Positions 8,955 through 18,119 of a stretch of DNA of 64,000 bases are shown piece by piece. The notes beneath the pieces are model-generated. The model worked only from the letters and a program-made list of their open reading frames with translations. It did no database searches and was not told the origin of the DNA. How positions within the stretch are numbered: the stretch's first letter is position 1; each line of letters begins with the position of its first letter. A program made the translations under genes and the position numbers. The DNA is from Leptothermofonsia sichuanensis E412. Lineage in GTDB: Bacteria > Cyanobacteriota > Cyanobacteriia > Leptolyngbyales > Leptolyngbyaceae. The stretch is from assembly GCF_019891175.1 (NCBI RefSeq), contig NZ_CP072600.1:2356001-2420000 (forward strand), read 5' to 3'.

Positions 8955-11900
8955 TTATAGGTTATTACATCCTCGTTCCCTAGACAATTGGGGAGTAGAG
9001 AGTGGTAACTGAACGGTAAAACAGATCCAACCGCCGGCATTTTCAACTGCAATGGAGCCATGCAGGTGCTCTATCAGACGTTTGACCAGTGCCAGTCCCA
9101 GTCCAGTCCCACCATGTTTCCAGCGATCGCTACCTGCCACCCGGTAAAACTTCTCAAACAGGCGGGGTAATTCTTCAGGGGGCAACTCGACCCCTGAATT
9201 ACAGACTTGAATTTGCAAAATGGTGTTCTGGATCTGGACTGTAACCGTGATCTTTTCAGCGGGTGGGGTATATTTGCAGGCGTTGTAGAGTAGCTCTGTG
9301 ACAATGCGTTTGAAGCTGGCTAAATCGGTTGTAATTGTGGGCAGGTTGAGCGGCAAAGCCAGCGTTAACTGCTGATGTTGCTCCCGGGCACGGGCTTTGA
9401 ACGGCTCGGTAATAGACGGCAGCCAGTGATTTAAGTCAATGCTTTCTAGCTCCAGCGGCTGCATTCCGGCTTCCAGCCGTTGCAGATCCAGCAGGTCATT
9501 GATCAGGGTAAGTTCTTGACTACAGGCTGATTCCAGGATCTGGAGGTATGTGGTCAGACGATTGTCATTGACCTGTTGTTGCTGGAGTCTCAATTCCACC
9601 ATTTGAATCGCCATTTTGATGTTGGTCATGGGCGATCTCAGTTCATGGGAAACCGTGCTCAAAAAATCGTCTTTCATTTGATGGAGTTGTTCCAGAGCCT
9701 CCACCTGAACCTGTGATGCCTGGTAAAGACGAGACTGGCGGATGCCAATTGCACACTGGTTTGCGACCTGTTGTACCAGGCGCACTTCTGTCTCGGCAAA
9801 GATGCTTTCCCCTGTTCGATACAGCCACAGTTCACCGAGGGCACCCCGATTATCGACCAGGGGAGATACAAATAGTGTTCCCTTTGCCTGAGTGGAGGGG
9901 GTTGGGTAGGATTGGTCGAAGGTGCCACAAAATTGAAATGGTTCACCCCGCAGCAGTTGTTGGTACAGTTCAGGGTAGTTTGAGAAGTGGAAGACCCGAT
10001 CGTGAATGCTGGGTACACCTGCATCCAGTCTGGCATAGCAAATGGTCGATGTTTCTTGCTCTAAATCAAAGATGCCAATGCCACAGCCATTGGTATGCAG
10101 AATTCGTGCCAGTTCTTCTACTGCCGCATAAATGACCTGTTCCTCATCCAGGGTTTCTCGCACCTTATCAGCAATTCGTTGCAGCAGCGATTCAAATTCC
10201 AGGGTCTGCTGAAGGGCACTGGTTCGCTGCTGGACCTGCTGTTCTAAACTGACATTCAACTGTTGCAACTGTTGATAGAGCTGAGATTGCTGCAGGGCGA
10301 TCGCGACCTGATCGGCCAGTTGCTTCAATAGTTGAATTTCTGCTTCAGACCACTGACGGGGCTGGTTACATTGATGGGCAATTAACAGTCCCCACAGAAC
10401 ATCCGTTTGAATAATGGGAACAATTAGAGTCGCCCGGATATTGAATTGTCTGAGAAAATCGGCATAACAGGATTGAAGGCTACCATCATCAATGTCTGTG
10501 ATTGCTCGTTCCTGCCCACCCAGGTATCGCTGGAGAGCCTGTGCTTGAAAGCAGGGATCGACAATGGTTTGACCCAAAATCCTTTGCCAGTTTGCACCCA
10601 CCGCCTCCTGGATGACATTGCCCGAACCATCGGGTTCTAGCTTGAACAGAATCACGCGATCGGTCTGCAAGACCTGGCGCACTTGAGTTACTGTTGTTAT
10701 CAAAATTTCATCCAGATCGAGGGATTGGCGAATTCGTTCCGTAATCACACGTATCAGGCGTTCTCGTTCAACTGTCTGCTGTAACTGAATTTCAGCCGAT
10801 TTGCGATCATCAATGTCTGTATGGGTTCCCAGCATTCGCAACGGTTGTCCTGTAGCATCCCAATCAACAATCTTTCCCAGGGAAAGAATCCATTTCCATT
10901 CACCAGTGCGCGTGCGCTGGCGAAATTCTACCTTATATTCCGGCAACTTCCCGGCAATATAGTCTTGATAGATGCGGACAACCGTTTCGCGATCATCCGG
11001 ATGCAGGCGTTCAATCCATCTGGCGTTTGTTTCGTGGAAGGTATCCGGATCGTACCCCAACATCATGGCGTATTCAGGACTCACCACCGCTTCGCCAGTT
11101 TGCGGGTTGAGGTCATATAGTCCCTGATTAGCGGCCTTCAGGGCTAACCGCAGGCGTTCTTCACTCATGAATAACTGGTGTTCATCCTGGGCACGCTCCT
11201 GGGCACTGGCAATAGTTTGCCCCATCACACTCAGAAGTCGGATGGCTTCGTCTTCCCAGACGATGGGAGTGTTGAAAGAGGCAAACCCCATCAGTCCGGT
11301 GACCATTGATTTTTGAATCAGGGGAACCGCCAGGAGTGCAACAATGTTAAGCCGTTGCCAACCTGCCTGGTCGATCGCGGCTTCAGCAGGCAAGTCAGCA
11401 ATGCAGGGTACCTGAATGATTTCTCGCTGTTGAGCCAGAGCCATGTTCCACGGAAATGCTGACAGGGGAATATCCTGGGCCAGAGAACGCTGGTGAGGGC
11501 AGCCTGACTGGCACCACTCATGGGTCATGCTCATGGTCTGGGCATCCTGGTTAAACCTGAACAGATAGCTGGTATCGACCTGGGTTGCTGTGCCGATCAG
11601 GTGTAAGGTGCGCTCAATCTCGACATCCAGATCGGCAGCGTTGAGATCCACAAATCGACTGGTGATTTCAGCTATCAGTTGGTTAAAATCCCGCTGGATC
11701 TTGAGTGCCTGTTCAGCAATCTGGCACTCACTGACATCCAGAATCACTGTATCCCAAATTACATCGCCATTGGGCTGGAGAGTTGGATTCCCGGCACCCC
11801 GTAACCACTTCAACTGACCAGAGGGGGTTGTAATGCGCCACTCCTGACACCAGGGCTGAAGTGTCCGAGCCGATTCAGCCACCGAGGCTTGCATGGCGGG

Positions 11901-12479
11901 CAAATCATCCGGGTGAATCATCTCCCAAAGAATTTGAGCGTCTTGCCTAACCACCTCCGCCTCGACTTCCCAAAGCTGATAACACCCAGGATTCATATAG
12001 AGAACGGCATCGGAACCATCGGGATGGAGGACGTAGCGAAAAATTGCTCCCGGCACATTAGCCGCTATATTCTTAAGTCTGGTTTCACTGGTAAGCAAGG
12101 CCGTAAACGAGGTTTGCAATTGCTCTGCCATCTGGTTGAAGGACTGAGCCAGAGCATTGATCTCCTGGATACTGTGTTGATTTTCGACCCGGTAGTTGAG
12201 ATTTCCTTCTGCCAGTGCTCTGGCAGCCTGGTTCAAGCGACGAATTGGAATGACAAGCCAACGGGCAGTTAACCAACCCAATGCTGTAGACAGCAGCAGT
12301 GCCCCCAGATACACTACTGAATGGTCGTGAATGGCAGCCTGCCCGTCATGCAAGGAAAAGTAGCCGGTCAGGCCAATCACCACTAAAACCTGGAGTACCC
12401 AGGAACCCATGAGAACAATTCGTAAGGGAATATTACGACCAGGGGCTTGGCGGCAACTATCAGCTTGGCTCGTTGGCAT
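8955..12479 (-). CDS. Multidomain sensor histidine kinase (HAMP-PAS-GAF-PAS-GAF-GAF-HisKA-HATPase)
   Basis: 1174 residues. Two membrane helices (about 19-41 and 55-75) are separated by only about a dozen residues and followed by a HAMP domain (~75-125). Then come a PAS domain (~130-255), GAF (~265-420), PAS (~430-550), GAF (~560-735) and a third GAF-like domain (~765-920). The HisKA box VSHELRSPMTNIK (~940) carries the phosphorylatable histidine. The HATPase domain has NACKYTPP and GGTGLGLALVKRL (~1120). There is no receiver domain, so phosphotransfer would go to a separate regulator, none of which is adjacent. Related kinases carry a large extracytoplasmic sensor between the two helices; here it is almost absent, so sensing is probably cytoplasmic through PAS/GAF domains. 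pgm ends 8 bp upstream on the same strand. Confidence 0.88.
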   Translation of the reverse strand: MPTSQADSCRQAPGRNIPLRIVLMGSWVLQVLVVIGLTGYFSLHDGQAAIHDHSVVYLGALLLSTALGWLTARWLVIPIRRLNQAARALAEGNLNYRVENQHSIQEINALAQSFNQMAEQLQTSFTALLTSETRLKNIAANVPGAIFRYVLHPDGSDAVLYMNPGCYQLWEVEAEVVRQDAQILWEMIHPDDLPAMQASVAESARTLQPWCQEWRITTPSGQLKWLRGAGNPTLQPNGDVIWDTVILDVSECQIAEQALKIQRDFNQLIAEITSRFVDLNAADLDVEIERTLHLIGTATQVDTSYLFRFNQDAQTMSMTHEWCQSGCPHQRSLAQDIPLSAFPWNMALAQQREIIQVPCIADLPAEAAIDQAGWQRLNIVALLAVPLIQKSMVTGLMGFASFNTPIVWEDEAIRLLSVMGQTIASAQERAQDEHQLFMSEERLRLALKAANQGLYDLNPQTGEAVVSPEYAMMLGYDPDTFHETNARWIERLHPDDRETVVRIYQDYIAGKLPEYKVEFRQRTRTGEWKWILSLGKIVDWDATGQPLRMLGTHTDIDDRKSAEIQLQQTVERERLIRVITERIRQSLDLDEILITTVTQVRQVLQTDRVILFKLEPDGSGNVIQEAVGANWQRILGQTIVDPCFQAQALQRYLGGQERAITDIDDGSLQSCYADFLRQFNIRATLIVPIIQTDVLWGLLIAHQCNQPRQWSEAEIQLLKQLADQVAIALQQSQLYQQLQQLNVSLEQQVQQRTSALQQTLEFESLLQRIADKVRETLDEEQVIYAAVEELARILHTNGCGIGIFDLEQETSTICYARLDAGVPSIHDRVFHFSNYPELYQQLLRGEPFQFCGTFDQSYPTPSTQAKGTLFVSPLVDNRGALGELWLYRTGESIFAETEVRLVQQVANQCAIGIRQSRLYQASQVQVEALEQLHQMKDDFLSTVSHELRSPMTNIKMAIQMVELRLQQQQVNDNRLTTYLQILESACSQELTLINDLLDLQRLEAGMQPLELESIDLNHWLPSITEPFKARAREQHQQLTLALPLNLPTITTDLASFKRIVTELLYNACKYTPPAEKITVTVQIQNTILQIQVCNSGVELPPEELPRLFEKFYRVAGSDRWKHGGTGLGLALVKRLIEHLHGSIAVENAGGWICFTVQLPLSTPQLSRERGCNNL

Positions 12480-12487
12480 GGTCTGCT

Positions 12488-14387
<1,900 letters not shown>

Positions 14388-15419
14388 TCAAGCCAATGCA
14401 CTGACTGGCACATTCTTTGGAGGTTGAATTTCATTCGGACAGGGGCGACCCTGTTCAAAATCACTCAGATTGGCGATCGTGGTGCGGGTAATGTCTTCTA
14501 GGGCATTACGGGTGAAGAACCCTTGATGGGCAGTGATGACTACATTGGAGAACGATTGTAGCAGTTGGAAGTCGTCATCCTGAATCACCGTATCTGATAA
14601 ATCCTCGAAAAAGAGGCTATCTTCCTGTTCATAAACATCAATTCCCAGGTAGCCAATTTTGCCAGATTTGATGCCCTCAATCACGGCTCTGGTGTTGATC
14701 AACCCACCCCGACTGGTATTAATCAACATCACCCCTGGTTTCATCTGGTCGATCGCCTCTGCATTGATGATGTAATGGGTCTCCGGAAATAGGGGCAGAT
14801 GCAGGGAAATGATGTCGGCATTTTCTAGCAACTCTGGCAGTTGTACGTAACGGGCAGCTCCAATTGCCTCAAACCTGGGATTGGGATAGGGATCATAACC
14901 GAGTAGCTGGCAGCCAAACCCATGCATAATCTGAGCAAAAATTAACCCGATTTTGCCTGTTCCCACCACTCCAACCGTGCGACCGTGGAGATCAAACCCT
15001 AACAACCCATCTAAGGAAAAATTATCGTCCCGCACCCGATTATAAGCCCGGTATAGTTTGCGGTTCAGCATCAGAATCAGACCCACGGCATGTTCTGCAA
15101 CAGAAAAGGGGGAATAGGTGGTTACTCGCGCCACTTTAATGCCTAATTTTGCTGCCGTGTCCAGATCTACATTATTAAACCCGGTGCTGCGCAGGACAAC
15201 AAAACGGATACCCTGATGGGCAAGCAACTCCAGCGTCTCTGCCCCCATGTCATCATTCACGAAGCCACAAACAGCCGAAAACCCGGCAGCTAAAAGGGCA
15301 GTTTTCGGTTCCAGACGGGCATCAAAGAAAACAAGTTCATGCTCATCACCAGCGGCAGCATTGGCAGCGCTCAGAAATTCACGGTCATAGGATTTGGTAC
15401 TAAAAACAGCAACTTTCAT
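14388..15419 (-). CDS. ldhA: D-lactate dehydrogenase / 2-hydroxyacid dehydrogenase
   Basis: 343 residues with the D-isomer-specific 2-hydroxyacid dehydrogenase fold. The NAD-binding glycine motif is VGVVGTGKIG near residue 148. The substrate arginine is in MLINTSRGG (~235), the glutamate in GIDVYEQEDSLF (~263) and the catalytic histidine in VITAHQGFFT (~297). The start MKVAVFSTKSYDREFL and the segment VVLRSTGFNNVDL match fermentative D-lactate dehydrogenases that reduce pyruvate with NADH. It stands alone with spacers of 265 and 430 bp on either side. Cyanobacterial members are used for dark fermentation and may accept other 2-oxoacids. Confidence 0.9.
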   Translation of the reverse strand: MKVAVFSTKSYDREFLSAANAAAGDEHELVFFDARLEPKTALLAAGFSAVCGFVNDDMGAETLELLAHQGIRFVVLRSTGFNNVDLDTAAKLGIKVARVTTYSPFSVAEHAVGLILMLNRKLYRAYNRVRDDNFSLDGLLGFDLHGRTVGVVGTGKIGLIFAQIMHGFGCQLLGYDPYPNPRFEAIGAARYVQLPELLENADIISLHLPLFPETHYIINAEAIDQMKPGVMLINTSRGGLINTRAVIEGIKSGKIGYLGIDVYEQEDSLFFEDLSDTVIQDDDFQLLQSFSNVVITAHQGFFTRNALEDITRTTIANLSDFEQGRPCPNEIQPPKNVPVSALA

Positions 15420-15849
15420 TGTCTTTACCGAATAGAGGTTGACAGGATTTCAATTGCAAGCAGTATCTATTTTCTCGATTGAATCGGTGAGACAATAGAA
15501 TTATGCTCACTGATTTAGCATCTCCAGAAAATAAGTGTATCCAGAGGGTTGCTAAGAAGTTACCAGTCAGTCACAAACTAGTTGCCAAATAATTACCAGA
15601 CAATTGCAAAATAGTTATCGGACACATGTTGTTTTGAGTAGATAACCCTACTCAAGTCAGCTAATCCAGACAATTCTCGTAATGAAAGTTATCACTATTC
15701 CTGACAGCAATCCCGTAATTACAGAGTTTATTAATGAAACCAGAAATGTCATTGCTGATACATTGTAACTTTGCTGCCTTTGGTGATTCCTGAAAGCAGG
15801 ATATCCAGGGATAACAGGAGACCGGAAAGAACCGTGCTATTGTCTGCTA
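15420..15849. other. ldhA upstream spacer, no gene seen
   Basis: An AT-rich 430-bp spacer with imperfect repeats of TTACCAGnCAnTTGCAAA type (15560-15620). It should contain the ldhA promoter, reading leftward, and the murQ 3' end. I see no reading frame or strong hairpin. Confidence 0.4.
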
Positions 15850-16797
15850 TCAGGCGATCGCTTCTGTGAGTGCCTTTCTCAAATTTCCCTGATAATCAGC
15901 CAGCAACTTTTCGCCTGCTTCTTTCTCTAACCCGGTCCAGTGCATCAAAAGGGCAAGCTTGACCTTGCGTCCACTGCGTTCTAAGAGATAGCCCGCTTCT
16001 TCTCGCGTCAAATCAGTCAGGTCACAGAGGATGCGAAGGGCGCGATCGTGCAACTTTTTGTTAGTAACGGCAACATCTACCATGCGATTGCCGTAAACCT
16101 TACCCAGTTGCACCATTGTTCCAGTCGAGAGAATGTTCAGTGCCAGTTTGGTTACAGTTCCTGCTTTCAACCGGGTTGAGCCTGCCAGCACCTCTGGACC
16201 CACCAGCAGGCGGATGTCCACATCGACCTGGGCGCTTGCCTGGGTCACAGGCACACAGGCAATGAAGATGGTTGTGGCTCCCCGCTGGCGAGCGGCGTGC
16301 AGTGCTCCATGAACATAGGGAGTTGTGCCACCAGCGGTGATGCCAACCACCACATCCTGACTAGTGACCTGATGATGGGCGATCGCCTCTGCACCATCTT
16401 CCATACGATCTTCAATTTCTTCTGAACTGCGAACCAGCGCGGCAGCGCCACCAGCAATAATACCCTGGACCTGCTCTGGGGAAGTGCAGAATGTGGGGGG
16501 GCATTCTGCGGCATCCAGCACACCCAGACGTCCGCTGGTACCTGCGCCCACATAAAACAATCGTCCTCCCTGGCGCAGCGCAACCGTTATCCGGTCAATC
16601 GCCTCCGCCAACGCCTGACGCGCCTGGGCGATCGCAGCAATTGTTCTGGCATCTTCCCGGTTAAACAGGTCAACCAGTTCCAGGGAAGTCAACTGGTCCA
16701 GGTTCTGGCTTGCAGGGTTTGCCTGCTCGGTTAGCAGGTGCCCCCGTTCCTCCAGCGCATCCCCAAAATATTGCAGACCCAGAGCTTTATCTTCCAT
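15850..16797 (-). CDS. murQ: N-acetylmuramic acid 6-phosphate etherase
   Basis: 315 residues of a SIS-domain protein. The signature RLFYVGAGTSGRLGVLDAAECPPTF is present near residue 80, followed by VVVGITAGGTTPYVHGAL near 150. The MurQ hallmark GSTRLKAGTVTKLALNILST lies near 205. It cleaves the lactyl ether of MurNAc 6-phosphate to GlcNAc 6-phosphate in peptidoglycan recycling, complementing the NagZ-like enzyme at 5855-7492. It follows the DUF3110 gene by 41 bp on the same strand, so the two may be cotranscribed. Confidence 0.95.
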   Translation of the reverse strand: MEDKALGLQYFGDALEERGHLLTEQANPASQNLDQLTSLELVDLFNREDARTIAAIAQARQALAEAIDRITVALRQGGRLFYVGAGTSGRLGVLDAAECPPTFCTSPEQVQGIIAGGAAALVRSSEEIEDRMEDGAEAIAHHQVTSQDVVVGITAGGTTPYVHGALHAARQRGATTIFIACVPVTQASAQVDVDIRLLVGPEVLAGSTRLKAGTVTKLALNILSTGTMVQLGKVYGNRMVDVAVTNKKLHDRALRILCDLTDLTREEAGYLLERSGRKVKLALLMHWTGLEKEAGEKLLADYQGNLRKALTEAIA

Positions 16798-16838
16798 TCT
16801 TCATCCTATCCTTCGGGAACGGCAGAACTGTACATCCT

Positions 16839-17258
16839 TCATAACAGCCCCTCCAACTGCCGCCGGATCCGCTCCAACTCAGCATCTGCCATCGGTTCGG
16901 GTTGGGGTTCGTCCAGTTGCCATTCCTCTGCTTTACGTCCGTCGAGTTGCCAGTCAGTTTCATCCACATTCGTTTCTGGGGGAACCATGAGCAGTCGCTC
17001 GGCATCATTCTGGGGCACAAATCCTCTGGGAACAATCTGGCAATCGTACCCGGCGCTCTGGCAGAACGCTTCAATTTCTTCCCGGTCCATCATTTCAACC
17101 GAAGGCGATGGAAAATCCTGGGCTTCCAGCAAGAGGGCATAACGGGTGGCATCATCTTCTTCCTGAAACATCAAGACCCAGTTACGATTGTCGATTCGAA
17201 TCGTATGAATTCCTTCATTGTCCGTTCTGGCATTAAACAGTAAAACAAATACCTGCAT
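16839..17258 (-). CDS. DUF3110 family protein
   Basis: 139 residues. The first ~100 (MQVFVLLFNARTDNEGIHTI, then MFQEEDDATRYALLLEAQDF and CQIVPRGFVPQ) match the DUF3110 family, small proteins of unknown function found in cyanobacteria and plants. The last ~40 residues are acidic and glutamate-rich. No signal peptide or membrane helix is visible. It is probably the first gene of a short unit with murQ. Confidence 0.8.
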   Translation of the reverse strand: MQVFVLLFNARTDNEGIHTIRIDNRNWVLMFQEEDDATRYALLLEAQDFPSPSVEMMDREEIEAFCQSAGYDCQIVPRGFVPQNDAERLLMVPPETNVDETDWQLDGRKAEEWQLDEPQPEPMADAELERIRRQLEGLL

Positions 17259-17666
17259 GGCTAAAGATTTCTCTCACCTACCGTTACTTAATCTTAAAAC
17301 CTATCCAGAAGTTTCTAAAATTTGCTCTGCCCTGGGAAAGTGCCATCAGTCTCTCCATGAAATTACAGATTATCAAACCCATTGAGAAGGGGAGATTCCG
17401 CAATCCTGACAGGGGGATTTGCCGAATATTTTGTCATGGTTGTGTTGGCAGACCACCCCCGCATCCCGGACTGCGCATATAGCGATCCTATCTCGATTGT
17501 GAGCGAGGATTCCTGGAGAATCCTTGCTCACAAAGCCTCTCACTCTCACAACTGATTTAGGACTGCTGTATAGAGTCATTGCCAGGTGTTAGCAAAGGCA
17601 TGGCCCGGTTGGCAGTTGTTCCGTTGCGGCTGGTGTTGCCCATCCCTGCTAGTTAGAAACTCTCCT
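17259..17666. other. Spacer upstream of DUF3110 gene
   Basis: Contains the repeat at 17478-17573 and otherwise no recognisable gene. A 68-residue minus-strand frame (17373-17579) is mostly repeat sequence and is not accepted. Confidence 0.5.
17478..17573 (-). mobile_element. TATAGCAGTCC inverted-repeat element, copy 1
   Basis: A 96-bp element whose ends are inverted (TATAGCGATCC at the left; GGACTGCTGTATA at the right). It has an internal imperfect palindrome around TTCCTGGAGAATCC. It is the reverse of the copy at 20941-21037, and half of it reappears upstream of rbfA (8188-8240). No flanking duplication is evident. Confidence 0.6.
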
Positions 17667-17846
17667 ATGTTCTCACAATTCAAAACGATCAAGTTTCCCC
17701 TCTGGCAATTCCTCAACCAGCCCGTCTTTAGCCCGCACACCAAAACTGTACTGAATCCCAGACTATTCTGGCGACTTTATCATGTTGAGCTTTTGGAACG
17801 TTGTCTGGTAAAGGATTTCAGCCCCCATGATGGTCGCTGTGAGTAA
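17667..17846 (+). CDS. Possible small protein, 59 residues, unrecognised
   Basis: An ATG-initiated frame beginning MFSQFKTIKFPLWQFLNQPV. It has a composition like real protein, and the segment NPRLFWRLYHVELLERCLV looks helical. It ends 14 bp before a family-1 MITE. I do not recognise it. It may be a genuine small gene or the remnant of a longer one cut by repeats; the next genes on both sides are on the minus strand. No strong ribosome-binding site is visible. Confidence 0.3.
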   Translation: MFSQFKTIKFPLWQFLNQPVFSPHTKTVLNPRLFWRLYHVELLERCLVKDFSPHDGRCE

Positions 17847-17860
17847 TTCAGCTATTCGTC

Positions 17861-17953
17861 GAATGTCACTGAATTAAGCCAAATGTGCTCGCTCAGATCT
17901 CCAGCTTCTTTGAAGAAGTTGGAGATCTTTAACTCCTTATGTCAGTGCCATTC
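17861..17953 (+). mobile_element. MITE-like element family 1, copy 2
   Basis: 93 bp with ends GAATGTCACTGA / TCAGTGCCATTC and the same central AGATCTCC..GGAGATCT hairpin as copies 1 and 3. No target-site duplication is recognisable, so this copy is probably older. Confidence 0.75.
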
Positions 17954-18014
17954 AGGCATCAGTTAATTTAGCCATCAGGATTTGGGGGCATCTGCTGGAG
18001 TTTCAATGACACAG

Positions 18015-18092
18015 GGTGGTGCTGAATAGCCGTATGAATTGAAAGTCTTCAATTCATACAACTTTCAATCCATACCCAAAATCCGCAACGTC
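18015..18092 (+). mobile_element. GGTGGTGCTGAATAG inverted-repeat element, copy 1
   Basis: A roughly 78-bp element that begins GGTGGTGCTGAATAG and ends ATCCGCAACGTC. Internal TATGAATTG / CAATTCATA complementary words form a stem. Other copies are at 46432-46512 and 57957-58036 (inverted), with a fragment at about 27509-27537. Confidence 0.65.
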
Positions 18093-18119
18093 TGGTGACA
18101 GTGGCAGTGGGATAGGTAA

